The notes under the pieces: model-generated
Told to the model about the DNA's origin: nothing
What the model saw: the letters and a program-made list of their open reading frames with translations, nothing else
Databases searched by the model: none
Position numbers and translations under genes: made by a program
Shown: positions 24,864 to 37,816 of the stretch, in pieces
Layout of the letters: every line of letters starts with the position of its first letter
How positions within the stretch are numbered: position 1 is the first letter of the stretch
NCBI GenBank assembly: GCA_027625915.1
Contig: JANTQA010000023.1
Location: 17,112,001-17,176,000, forward strand
DNA length: 64,000 bases
Direction of reading: 5' to 3'
DNA from: Anaeramoeba flamelloides
Taxonomy: Eukaryota; Metamonada; Anaeramoebidae

Positions 24864-27800
24864 ATGTCAAACTTATTATATTTTGGATTAAACCCAAACG
24901 GATGGCTTGGTAGAGATAATATGGACGATTGTCGAATTCCAATTCACTTTAATTTTGGGGAACTCAATAAAAACACTGTCAAGTCTGTTGTAAGCACAAG
25001 AGAAAAGGTACTTTTTTTGACAACCAAAGGTGAATTATTTGAAACAGATCCTGAAAGCAACATTTTGATAAAACATAAACTACCTCGAATCAAGGAAATT
25101 TCTGGTGGTTGGTCTTTTTTTCTTGCACTATCTTATGAAAACAAAGTATATTCATGGGGTACCCATCAGAAAGCGTATATTTACGGGACTGGTAATATAC
25201 ACACACAACCTGAAGAGGTAAAGTTAGATGCCAAATTGATACCTAAACACGTCTATACATCAGCAGATAATTGTTGGGTGCTTTGTGAGGATGGTGAACT
25301 TGTTGGTTGGGGTGAAAAAAAATATCTGGGTGGTGTCTTCAGTCAAAGCGAGCCTACTGTAATCTTATATGAGATCCAAAAGTTCTTTTGTGGTAAATCT
25401 TTTCTCTCAACATTTTTTTTTTTTTACAAGTTTTTTATTTTTTACTTTAAAAACTTCTTTTTCTCTTTGTTTTATTTTTTGAGACGGTCAAACGAATATT
25501 AATTATGATAGGAACTCTTAAAATTATTCTAAAAACAAAAAGAATAAGAGCCTTTCCATTTCAAAAGATCATTTTCTTTTGTTTTTGAAATTTTTTTTTT
25601 TTTCTCCTTTTTTTCTCCTTTTTTTCTCCTTTTTTTTTTTTTTAACATGTTTCACCAACACAAAAAAACAAACTTTTAACGATGGTTTATTTTCATAGTC
25701 ATTTGTTTTTAATCCAAAAACTTCAATTCTGCTCTGAAAAATTCGAAATAATTTGATCTTTTTCTCACTCATTCGTTTGTTAAATCTGTGTATTTGTAAA
25801 TGAAGAAGTCACCCAATTACAAATTTCAGTTGATCCTATGATTTTTAAATTATCTTATGATTTTTTTGCGCCTTCTTATCTTAAATTTTCACTTTTTAAG
25901 GAACAAAAGAACTGAAAAACAAATCAAGCACAAAAAAATAAAAGCCATAGAAAAAAAAGCAAGTGAGAAAATTATTTTGTTAATATTTGCAAATTAAATG
26001 CGATAAAATTTCGGCTAATTATCTTTTTATCAATTCTAAAATCTCAATTTCATTTAGGATTTAATTAGTTCACCTAAATATATAAAATAATAAAGGAAAA
26101 AAATCAAATAAATGAATAGAAATCACAAATGACAATTTATTTAGTTGATAAAATTTCTTCATTTGTAAAAGAAAAATCTGGAAAAGGAAGTGAAACTTTG
26201 ATCCCATTTATTCTTCAAATACCATTACTGTTGAAAATTTCTGCAGGAGTTATTTTCTGAAATGAAACAGTGACAAAAAAGTTTTCAAAATACAGTAATT
26301 AGCAAAAGTTTGAGAATCCAATGGAAGGCGAGAAAGGAAAAAAAAAAAAAAGAGGATTTTTTTTTTACCAAATTGTAGAACATCATCAATTTCATAATGT
26401 AAAAAAAAAAAATTCAAAATTTTCAAAATTGATTGCTTGGTTGATTTGAATTCCCATCCTTCTATTTTCCGTTTTTCAATTTTCCAAAATATCATATAAG
26501 CAAAAGAGAGTTCTATACTTTGATTTCAATCCGACAACACGATTATTAAACAATCCAAATTCTTAATTAATTTTCTTTGTTGATCATTCTTTTTTTTTTT
26601 TTTTTTTTTTAGTGTAATTTGTCAAAAAATTTCATAAATAAAACAAGACTTTCGAATTGAAATTGAAAAATAAAAAAACTTCAAATTGTTTTAAATCTTG
26701 TTGAAAAAAATTAAAAAAAAAATTAACAATACCAAACTTGACTACCTATTCAGATTGGAAAAAAAAATCATTTGAAATATAAAGCCATTGAATTCTCAAA
26801 TTTTTGACTGCCACTATATCTTTAAATTTATTACAAACTTCAATTGATCGATTTTTCAAGCACTTTTTCAAAATTTTTTTGATTGAAATTTTTCAAATGA
26901 GTATCTTAAATGAAAGCAGATTATATAATCATGTATTAATTCTTTTTTAGAACCAGCTAAAGACTTGATTTGTTTTATTTAATGTTTTTATATTTTGTTG
27001 TACAAAAATAATAAAATTTTAATTGTAAAAAAAGATAAATGTTTTAAAAGAGGGGAAGTAGGCATATTTTACCACTTTTGGGTGCCTACAGTTTCTGAAA
27101 AATTGCATTATTAAAATCATTTCTTTAATTAAAAAAATGGAATTTATAAGAAAAAGTTGAATATCAGAGATCCTAGTCTAAAAAATTTTTACATATAAAT
27201 TCAAAATAGGAAATCAAAAGTAATTAAAAAAATTGATCATAAATTAAAAGAAAAAATATTTAATTTAAGGGACTAGTCTATATTAAATTTTTTTAGGTAA
27301 ATTTAATAGAGATTTAGAATTTTTTTTGCCAATTACTTAGATTTGAAATCAAAGTGAAAAACTTCTTAGTATATTAATGAAATCTTGCTAAATGACATTC
27401 ATTAAATTTAGTTATTGTTTTTATCGAAATAAAAAATTTTTGCATTTTTTCACTTTTTTGAAAGTTGCTTTTTTTCAACTTTTCGCAAAAATACAAAAAA
27501 TAAAAAAAAATATGAACAAGAAAGCAAAACCTTGTTATGTTTGTGGAAGACCTACAAAAAATAGTTTGAAAAATAAACCTGATAAGGTTTTTTTGGATTT
27601 GCATGAAAACATAGTTTGATTCGAAAAAAATATACAATATATGCTTTACTCTTAATAAAAGATTTTTTTTTTTATATTGTACCATTCTTTTTTTTCCTGA
27701 ATCTACTTTTTCAGTTTACACTCTTTTGTTTTTGTTGAATTTGAAGTTTTTTTAAGTTTTCCCAAATTACCATCCAAAAAGTTTTTGTCAGAGTCAAAAA

Positions 27801-30800
27801 AAATCAAAGAAAAATATAAGAACTATTTTTTGTAAAAGTAATTATTGATAAAACAAATTGAGTTCTTTATAGAGTCAAGTTGGATGAACAGAAGTGAAAG
27901 AGAAAATATTCACCAGTTTTAAATTATTTTTTAGTTTTTCAAAATGAGAATAAATATTATTTTTGAGAAAATAATTAAATCCAAAATTAATTAAAAAATT
28001 CTCATCCATTTAAAGATCTTTTTTCAAAAAAAAATTTTTAAAAGCCACTTTTTTTGGCAATATTGTAAAATTTTAAAAAAACAAGAACTAAAAGGTCTAA
28101 CATTGAAAAAACCTGTCTATTTTCAATTTTAAACATATTTCTAGATAGGGATTCCTTATTTAGTTATTGGCCAAAAAAAAATTAATAGAGACTAGCCCCT
28201 TAATGTTTAATATTTGATACAATTACTTCACCTTTACTCAGTTTTATTTTTAATTCATCATGGAAAAACTTTTTATTTGAAAAATTTTTTCCAAAACAAC
28301 TTACTTCCCATTACAATCTAATTTTCCAAAATGAGCTTAAAATTCTCATTTTTCATTTTATTAATCTAATTCTTGATTGATTTTCAAGAAAATATGATGA
28401 TTTTTGAGAATTCTTCTTCAGAAATATGGATTTATTGGACAGATTTATTTGATTTGATAACAATTTATTTTCCATTTAAATTGTAAAAAATCAATTTAAT
28501 TAGGAATATTTGCTTGAATTTTTTTCTCAATTTTTCTAATTCTTTGAACTTTTTTTTTTTTTTTTTTTTTTTTGATTTTACAAATTCAACCCTTTTCCCT
28601 TTAATCTTTGAAACAGTATTCTTATATTTATACTCAGTTTGAAAACAATATTTGAAAAAAATAATTTTACAAACAAATTTGTAAAAAACATGCTTTGTAA
28701 AATAATAATAATAAAGTATGGATCGAAGGGATCCAATGTAATCTCTGATTTATTTTCGACCAAATTAAGAAGATAAAGAAAGATAAAAAATCTTCAAAAT
28801 ATACTTTTATCGATTTTTTTTTTCATTTCCTGATTTCAATAATTTTTTTGGAAAGGTGATCTTTCTAGTTTGGTCTTCAAAAAGAAAATATTTGTTTAAA
28901 AATACACACCTGTTCATGTCTGTTTTATTTTGCTTTATTCTATTGGATCAATTTCAAGCATTCATCACAAACACATTTCTAGATCCAAAAACTAAATTTA
29001 ACAAAACAAATTTAACCAAAAAAAAAATGTTGAAAAAATTAAAGATTCAACTCTGGTTTACTTTGGGCTCTCTTTCTTTTCATAAATAGAGTAGTAAACA
29101 GTATTTTGGGGACAAAAGTTTAAATATCCTTTTTCACGCTAAAAAATCTATTTTCAGTAATGTTCTTGCCATTAAACATTTTAAAAATAGTAATTGATCT
29201 ACATCCTTAACTAAATAATCAATTTAAGGAATTTTAATAAATTTTAAATTGAATTAAATCCAAAAAATTACTCTTATTCCATAAAATTGAGATCAATTAA
29301 ATCATTATTCATAAAAAAAATAAAATAAAAAAATTTGAGCTAAAACAAGTTGAAGAAGAAATTTTTTTTCGATATATAATTAAATTTTTAATTAAAATAT
29401 TGTAATCAAAAAATTAATATTAATTTAACTACTTTTCAAGATTTACTCTTATTTTTATTTTATTTTTTAAATTTTATTGAAAAAATAAATTTTTAAATAT
29501 ATTTTCACCATTCTATTATTTATTGTTTCATTATCAAAATTCTAATTCTATTTATTTATTTATTATTCTTTATAAATTTATTTATTAATATTATCTATTA
29601 TTTAAAAATAGGCTTTGGAAGTAAGATTATTTTTATACCAATAATATCTCTCTCTATATATATATAATCTAGATTACAAAAATTTTAAACCATTTCTTTT
29701 TTTTTTGAAAATTATCAAAATAAGGTATTTCCAAAAAAGTTGGGCATTTTTTTTTTTTTTTATAAATTTCAAATTATATTCTATATTAGTTAGTGGACCT
29801 ATCCAAAAACCAGTAATATCAAATTAAGTGAACCATTAATACTGTATGAATGAACACATAATTGTATTTATTTTAAAAAATTTGTTAAATTAAATATTTC
29901 CAAAAAATGAAAAAAAAAAATAGCATTTTTTTGGAAAAAAAAAAGGAACTAAATTTCAATAAAAAATGGAGGCAACATGACAAAGGAAACAAATGATTTT
30001 TTATATAATAAAATATAGTTCAAAGAATTTCATCTATTTGAAATACTTTTTTTTCGATTAAACCTCTGAGGAATACGATTATTAAGATAAAAAAAAAAGA
30101 AAATAATAATCAACAATTTTCTGAATTGAAAAACATCATATAAAATCGAGATCAGAAACTTTTAAATATTGTTATTAAGGTAATATAATACTAACAAACA
30201 AATTTAATTATTATTAAGAATCAATAAATGATTAATAATAATTTTATAAATTTAAATATTTTTATTAGGATTGGTACTTAATAAAGATATTTTCAAATAA
30301 ATTTGTAACTCTTTTTCGGGAATAGCTTATGCCCTCAAAAGTTTTGAAATAAAACCCTAATTTTCATTTATTTAGATATAAATAATTAATACATACTATT
30401 ACATTTAAAATCGAATTACAAATTAAAAAAAATAATAAAAATTAAAGAGAATAAAAACTGATTTAAAATTATTGAAACGATCACAACCCAGATTTTCTTT
30501 TACAAATGAAAAAAAAATTAGTAAAAATTATATATTGACTATTCTATAAATTGAACCTTTCGTTTCATTAACAAAACTGATTTAAAATGCAATATTAAAT
30601 CATTTCAAACAAAATATTGTTAGAACCAAAGTAATTAATTATTAAAAAAACTAATGAGACGAAGTAAAAAAGTTTTAAAAAAATTAAAAACTGTTCAAAA
30701 AAATATCCTTTTATTGATTCGTATCAAAATAATCTCAAATAATAGAATTATATTTAATAAAGCACATTAAAATTTTATTGAATTTAGTTTATATATTGTT

Positions 30801-33800
30801 TCTTTTTGATTATTTTTTAAATTTCTATCTTGAAAAAAAAAAAAAAAAATATTATCTCTTAATAATTATTATCTTTTACTCTTAAAATAATTTAAAAAAA
30901 TTAGATATCCTGAAAAAAAAATAAAAAAACAAGTAAAAAACTTTGAAATATTAAAAAAAAAAATCAGGAATCAATAAGAAGAGGTGGTATCAAAGGAATT
31001 TGACCTTTTCAACGATATCTTTAAAAAATAATTTTTTATCTTAATTTTGAATTAAATTTATTTAAAATATTTCCATGATGTAATTTATTCTTTCATCAAA
31101 TATTTCTTTGTCAATCTAGTTGATTATTCCATTTTTAATGAAAATATTCATGTTTCTATTATTTTATTTGAAAAATAATTTGTATATCATACGTCTCATG
31201 AATATAAAAAAAAAATTGTAGTAGCCTTGGAAAAGACTGTATTTTTATACAACAGCTCATTGAAATATTTATGATTAAATGTACTCAAACTACATTATTT
31301 TTTTTAATAAGATCTAATTATTGTTCGATTATTCTTATGATAAAAACCATTTCACTCAAAGAGTAACAGTCAAAAATGAAAAATTCAATTTTTTTTTAGA
31401 AAGAATCAACCAATTTAAGATTAATTAAAAAATAAGAGAAATAATAATATCCGGATTAGAATTGATATTCAGAGAAGACATATCCTAACAAAAAATAAAT
31501 TTTCCAAAAAAATAAAAGGTAAAAACAAATTTTGAGTGAAATATCAATGGAAACGCCTTATACAAATTTTCACAGCTTTTTTAGAAAATTAAAATTGTTA
31601 ACAATAAGATTTTTTTAATTATAATTATCTGAATTTTCAAAGAAATTACATTGTCTCAATTTTTTAAATGATAATTTGAAGTTTCAAACATTTTTTTTTT
31701 TTTTTTTTTACTTGATCTTTCCTTTAAAAATAGAAGCAAAGATCAAAAAACATAAACAAAAAAAAAAATGAAAAAGAAAATAGATTTCTTTGTTAATACA
31801 TGAATGTTATAGTAATTAAAGATAACAATATGATAAAAAAAACATATAATTAGTTTTTTTAATGAAAAATAACCTTAAAACAACAAAAACAATAAAAATA
31901 TTGAATAAAAAAAAAATATTAAAAAAAAGAATAAAAAATAATCAAAGTTCATGAAAAGCAATAATTGGAGTATAAACACTAAAATAATCCAATTTTTGAA
32001 ATTTTTTTTTTTTTTTTAAATTACTTTTAATCAAACTCTCTAAAAATTTTGTTCAGTTGAATCCCAAATTGTTTGATTAAAAATTCCAGACAAATAATAA
32101 CAATTTTTATCTTGAACAAAAAAATTTATCTTATTAATTTCAAAACAAAGTTTTTTCAAAAGTCTATTACCTACTTTATTTTAGATCCTGAAGCCTACTT
32201 TCAAAATAGTAATATTTCAAAATATAAAAACTTTATTAGATTTTAATAAAGGCTAAAAGTTGTGAAAACTTTAATTTTGATATTAAATTTATTTGAGAAA
32301 TAAAAAATTAACAAAAATTACAACTATAATTCGAAATTATAATTTGAAGTAGTTTCTTTTAAATGAACTTAAACTACTTCAAAAAGCAGATAAACAAATT
32401 TTTCATTTTATTTTTTTAGTAAATTAAAAAAGTTTTAAAAAAAATTTTTTGTGAATGAGGACTTTTAATAATAATATATATAGATACATACATACATACA
32501 TACATATATATATATATATTTACTAAAAGCATAAAGTTTTTAAATAAAATTATCAATTTTTTAAAAATAGTTTATTCACTTTAATAATTTTATTCTACAA
32601 ACGAAACTTTAGGTTTATTTTTCAAAAACTTTTGCCTGATATATTTGAGGAAAATTTAAAATTTTAATTAAAAATTTAGATTTTTTTTTTTGAAAAATTT
32701 ACTTATTATAATTATCATTATTATTATCATTATTACTATTTTTATTTTCTAGGTAATTTTTTTGTCTTAGATAACGAAGGATGGAAAGGATGGGGAGAAA
32801 ACAAATTTAAACAAGTTTCAACTGATAGAAACGTTGTACAAAAACCAATTTTAATAAACGCATTAAAAAATATGCGTATTGAAAAAATTGAAGTTGGGGG
32901 GGACTTTTGTGTGTTGAAAAATGAAGAGAATGAAATTTATTATGCTGGTGAACCACGAAAGATTGGTAAAAGTTCTTTCAATGGTTGGGAAAAATTAGAA
33001 TACTTCAAAAAAGATCCACCTTTATTCTTATCATGTGGGTATGATTATTTCCTTGTTATTTCAAGAAAATATGTGCTTTATAATTTTGGTAGATTTTTTA
33101 AAACAACAAAAATTATCAGAAGTGATCCAGTGAACGAAATTTTTTTTGAAATACAAAGTAATATTTATAGTATATCTTCTGGGTGGAACTATTCATTATT
33201 CATTAATGCATCAAATGCAGTTGTAAATGATCTAAAAAGACTTTATCAAGAACAAGAATTTGGTGATACTGAAATAAAAGGAACTAAGATAACTAAAATA
33301 TTTGTTGAAAAAAGGTTATCAACAACAATTGAAGAATTAGAAAAGAAATTAAAAAACTTTTCTCAAAATGAAATCAAGAGTTTTTTTTATTGGGTCTATA
33401 CCGATTACTGGAAGAATGATCCAGATCTTTTTCTCGATTTTATCAAAGATTTTGAATATTTAACAGTAACTGATACAATAAGAGCATTATGGTCCGATAA
33501 TAATTCAAAAGACTTCCAAATACTTATTCCTTTTGAAAAGCAAGATGAAGATGAAGATGAAGAAGAAGAAGAAGAAGAAGAAGAAGAAGAAGAAGACGAA
33601 TATGAAGATGAAGAGGACGATTATGATATAATAGATGTCCATAAATTTATTTTGGCAGCCAGAATTCCCAATTTTAAAGAATTACTTTTAAAGGATCAAA
33701 AATTAAATAAGCATTATGATAAATCAGGAAAATCAATAGAATCCTTAGAATTATTATTTGAATATTTATATTCCAATGAAGTCTTATACACAGCCGATCA

Positions 33801-33897
33801 CAACCCTAATATTATTTCAAAAGAGCTCTTAGATATCGATAAATATTATAAAGTAACATCTTCAACAGATTTTTTCCAAAAATTCCATAGATTTTAA
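24864..33897 (+). CDS. RCC1-repeat protein with two BTB regions, split by a 7.4-kb intron
   Basis: Exons: 24864-25392 and 32753-33897, about 557 aa. The junction is phase 1 and restores one RCC1 blade across it (…FFCG plus NFFVLDNEGWKGWGEN). Donor GTAAAT; acceptor TTTTCTAG. Residues 1-330 carry five or six degenerate RCC1 blades with the usual GW.FFLAL.….V..WG pattern, expected to form a beta-propeller. Residues about 336-395 resemble the back half of a BTB/POZ fold. Residues about 417-525 form a second BTB-like region (core DVHKFILAAR) interrupted by an acidic Asp/Glu loop (about 440-470). RCC1-BTB proteins of this style are a large expanded family in Anaeramoeba and typically link to cullin-3 or to small-GTPase signalling; the partner here is unknown. 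The start is the first in-frame ATG; a TTG lies four codons earlier. Confidence 0.85.
25393..32752 (+). other. Giant intron (7,360 nt) of the RCC1-BTB gene
   Basis: It is bounded by a GTAAAT donor and a TTTTCTAG acceptor with matching phase. The other supported introns in the window are 97-223 nt, apart from one of 810 nt. The content is AT-rich non-coding DNA with dispersed repeats, including an R1 copy (29721-30330) and a segment near 27060-27140 shared with 55790-55860. A 35-codon frame at about 27512-27619 with a CYVCGRP motif lies inside but lacks support as a gene. Confidence 0.75.
29721..30330 (+). repeat. Repeat family R1, copy 1, beginning with a MITE-like inverted-repeat unit
   Basis: The first 220 bp (about 29721-29940) start with TAAGGTATTTCCAAAAAAGT and end with an inverted version (GCATTTTTTTGGAAA). 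The unit and the flanking 400 bp align with 41847-41230 on the opposite strand (shared GATTAAACCTCT, GAATCAATAAATGAT and a block near GGGAATAGCTTA), and the first part aligns with 49122-49400. Non-coding. Confidence 0.6.
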
Positions 33898-35399
33898 GTT
33901 TTCTTTGAATACTTCAATTTTGCCTCAATTAGAGATCTTTTATAAAGACAAGTTTTTTTTTTCTTTTTTTACAAAGAAAGTTTATTTTAATTAATGATAA
34001 GAAATAAATAATAAACTTTAATTATTATAAAACAGAATAAATTTTATTTGTTAATATTTTTTTTTTTTTTATACCCATTTCAAAAATTTTGACTCACCTA
34101 AAATAATAAATTGAAAAAAAAAAATTATAATTGAGTATTCAAAAATAATAAATAACTAAATCTAATTTGTAATTCACTTTTAAATCATTCTAAATATATA
34201 AAAACCTATTAATTTAAAAATTAAAAAAAATAAAACCAAAAACAAATAAAAAAACGAGTCACAATTTTTGAAAAGATAATGACCGATTTTTTATTACTGA
34301 ACTTTTACTGGAAAAAAGTTAAACAACAAGATTTTTTATGAATAATTAAATCCATTTTCAAAGACATAACATAGTCGAAATTTTCTTAGTGATTATTTGT
34401 CTTTTCGAAGATCTCTTTTTTTTTCCACTTGATCTTTTGTTTTAAAAAGTGGAAAAAAAAAAGAAAAATTTTTCAAAAACAAAGAAAAAGAAAAAAAAAA
34501 AAAAAGAAAAAGAAAGAGAAAGAAAAAGAAAAACAAAAGAAAAAGAAAAATTTGAAAAAGCAAAAAAAAAATTTGCAAAATTAGAAAAAATGATCCTGAT
34601 CCAAAAATTTGAAAATATTTTTTTGAGAAGAATATATTAAAGCCCTCAAAACAACTTCCATTAACATTATAAAGTGAGTCAAAATTTTTGAAATCTAGTT
34701 TAGAATGAATTTGTAAAAGGCAGTATCTGTGTATATATATTTGAATCAAACTCATAAAAAAAATGAATAAACCTAAGAATTACTTCGTTGATGCCTTAAA
34801 ACTAAATCCAAATATGAATTTTTTGATCAATAATCAATCATTTACACTTTTAAGGACCAAGTCATTATTGGGGAAATATAAGTTTTTTTAAATGGATTTA
34901 AAATTTTTGTAATTTTTAACTTTGTCCAAATACCAATTTAAAAAAAAACAAAATATAAAGCGTGATAGATTCCAAAAATCAACTATCAAAAAAGAAGAAA
35001 TTTTTAGAAAAATGAACCAAAGTTCGAAACTCAATTCCCATTTTAAATGGTTGTGAATTATAGTTTTGAGTCTAGCGGTGTTTGTTATGGAGTGTCTCTC
35101 TTTTTTTTTTTTTTTTTTTTTGAAATATCGAAGCTTTATTTTTTCACATTTTTTTCCTGTTATAATGAGTTATTTTGATGCAAAGAATATTCCGTTCCGT
35201 AATTTTCTAAATGTATATGTTTGAAAAACTAATTTCAAATTGGATTTAATCAAATAAAATTGATTTGGTATTGTAAGAAAACCAATTTATAAAACCAAGT
35301 TTTTAACGTATGAAGTCTATCAACAAAAACTAAATTTCACAATTTTTTACAGAACTAAAACAGTTCAGATATCAGAATAATACTATTCCATTCAAATTG

Positions 35400-35880
35400 G
35401 ATTTAATTTTCATTTTTTGAAAAATATGAAAATCATTATTTTATCTTTTAGTTTTTGTTTTCATTTTATTTTTTTGGTATTACTATAAATTTTTTCGTTA
35501 GATCAATTTTTTTTCAAAAGATTGATATTATGGTTAAAATTGGGTTTTTCAAAATAGAAAAACTTCAAATAAAAATATTTAATGATGGTATCTAACAATT
35601 TGATCCAACAATAATTCAAATAGAATTTTTACAAATTTTTCAAATACATTTTTTTGTTGTGTCCATCTTCAAAATTTTTAACACACCGATAATTTATTTG
35701 TATTAATAATTTATTCGCATTGGTAATTATTTGTTTTTTGTTTGGTGTGTATTATAATTTATAAACAATTTTTCCATTTCAATTAGTGAATGGTTCTAAT
35801 TAGGTTTTTCTTCAAGAATTGCTTAAATAAGATTTATTTCTTTTCACAAATTGAATTTTGCTGCGTGTTAAAAGTTTTGA
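35400..35880 (+). repeat. Dispersed repeat family R2, copy 1
   Basis: It aligns in the same orientation with 55965-56420. Shared landmarks in order are ATATGAAAATCATT, TTTTCAAAAGATTGATATTATG, ATTTGATCCA.CAATA, TTATTTGTATT, AATTTATA.ACAATT, TTTCAATTAGT.AATGGT and TTAAATAAGATTT. Diverged and non-coding; no terminal repeats noticed. Confidence 0.65.
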
Positions 35881-36133
35881 ATTGGAGTTTCCTGTTTAAT
35901 ACAGAACTTTTTTTATTCCTTTTCAGAAAAAAAAATCATTAAAATGTTGTTAAAAGGATTCTTTTTTTCAAAAAAAAAAAAAACTAAATAATAATAAATA
36001 AAGGTTGTTGGTAAAAGAAGCTACAACTTTGTCAGGGGGGGGGGGGGGCAAAAAAAGGCAAATGGTCAGAGATAAAACTGGAAAAATTTCTAGTTGGAGA
36101 AAAAGAAAGGAACAAATATAATTTACAAATTCA

Positions 36134-36319
36134 GGCTCAAATATTGAAGAATTAAAATTGATTCTTCAATGGATGAGTTGCTATTATTCGGGGACTGTTT
36201 TCGACAAATTAGCTTTAATGAGGAGAAATATCTATTTCAAAGATTTTTCTTACATGGAAGGTGTTTTTCATGATATTTGCAAATCATCTATTTATATAGA
36301 TTGTATAGACTTGTTGTAA
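36134..36319 (+). pseudogene. Short BTB-like frame, possible exon or relic
   Basis: The frame reads SGSNIEELKLILQWMSCYYSGTV near its start, which resembles the 'leWiYsGt' core of BTB domains in this organism's RCC1-BTB protein (compare SLELLFEYLYSNEV there). It is about 60 codons long, ends at a stop and could begin at an acceptor-like CAAATTCAG just upstream. No upstream exon with a good donor was secured, so it is more likely a relic than a live gene. Confidence 0.3.
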
Positions 36320-37816
36320 TACCAAGATTACGATTGGGTTTGATGGCTCTTTAGTCAGATTACAAACTATATTAAAACAAAAAGAAAAAAGAAAAATTAA
36401 ATGAAAATAGTACCACGAAAATTTTACCAAAAGTTGGTTTAAATATGATCAAAAAAAGCATTTAACATTGAAACCTAAAAATGTCTTTTATTTTTTTGAA
36501 TATAAACTAAATTTCATAATAAATGGTCCACCTTGCATTTGAATAATGAATTGCTTTTGTATCGTTTTGAAGTTTTTCCTCTCACAATGAAAAGTTTGCA
36601 AATAAATCATTTTTTCTCTTTTTTATTTTTTCAAAAGTGTTTTGTTAAAATGGAAAATGAAAATGAAAAATTTGAAAGAAATAACAGATGAATTAATGCA
36701 AAATTTGGTTTAAAATATGAAAAAGAGATTAGATTTAGTTATTCAAATGGAAGGAGAATCGATAAATGGTTTTTTTACTTTTTTAAATGGTCTATTTTTC
36801 ATGTAATGCTTCTTTCAAAATAAATGGCCCAATTTTTTTTAACAGTTTTTTTTATTTTTCTTTCATTTATTTTTAGACCAAAAATAAATATCTCTTGAGT
36901 ATAGTATTGAATATTAAAATCTAAATTTTTATAATATAATAAATAACTTCAATTATTAAAAATATTTTTATTTAAAATTTGATTTTTAATGGGCCAATTA
37001 TTATGAAAGATAGTTTATATCATTTGGTGAATGGAGTAAATTGAATTTATTGCAATTTTTTTTTTGAATTGTAAAGTCTTCTGGAAGTTGAATAGATATA
37101 TCTCTGTAGTTTGATTTCTTACACTCTTTGGGTTGAACTTTTTAACAACAACAACAATAAAAATTGATATCTTTAATTTGTTTTTTTGAATTAGTCTATT
37201 TTTAAATTAAAAAACAATTGACTATTAAAAAATAAAGCTTTTAAAAAGAGATAATTTTGCCCTTATGATATTAGGCATTTTAGATTATGGGATGTGTTGT
37301 TGATGAACCTTTTTGTGGGAATGTGACAAATTTGCAATTGGCCACCTTCTCACAAAAATGGCCATTGAATTTTTAAAAAGAAACTTTTATTTTTTTTTCT
37401 ATATTATAAGTTACCAAACATTTAAATTTTTGTGAGTGAGGCCCTGTGAATTTTTTTTTGTTATTTGAATTTTCTCCATAAAAAGAAGGGAAATTTCACA
37501 ACACCATTTTTTTGTTTTCGAGTCACTCCTTGAGCATAGGGGAAATTCATTGTAAGTGACTAGATGCTTAAATAAAATAATTTTTTTTTCAAATACTTTT
37601 TTTCCTCAATTGTTTTTTTCAATTTATATTAATATCATATTTTTAGATTTTAAATATATTTATATATTGTAAAAAAGAGAGATATTTATTAATAGTTTTT
37701 TTTTTTTTTTTTTTTTTTGGATTATTGTTATTAAAAGAGATGTAATAGTATAATATTATTGAGAATTCATTAAAATTATTAAGAAAAAAAGCATTGAAAT
37801 AATTTTAAAATTAGTA

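Larger units (their letters stand above)
33898..37816. other. AT-rich intergenic stretch with repeat R2 and a possible BTB relic
   Basis: No full gene supported. A purine-rich tract at 34449-34570 can be read as Lys/Glu-rich protein, but it is simple sequence. About 35400-35880 matches 55965-56420. A run of 14 G lies at 36035-36048. A short BTB-like frame is present at about 36134-36319 (listed separately). Confidence 0.5.

Noticed and set aside
27512-27619. Short frame with a CYVCGRP motif inside the giant intron.
   Set aside because: Only 35 codons, one CxxC, no partner cysteines and no splice sites; too little to call a gene or a zinc finger.
34449-34755. Lys/Glu-rich plus-strand frame and its Phe/Leu-rich opposite.
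   Set aside because: Simple AAAGA-type sequence that produces open frames on both strands; no domain and no start context.
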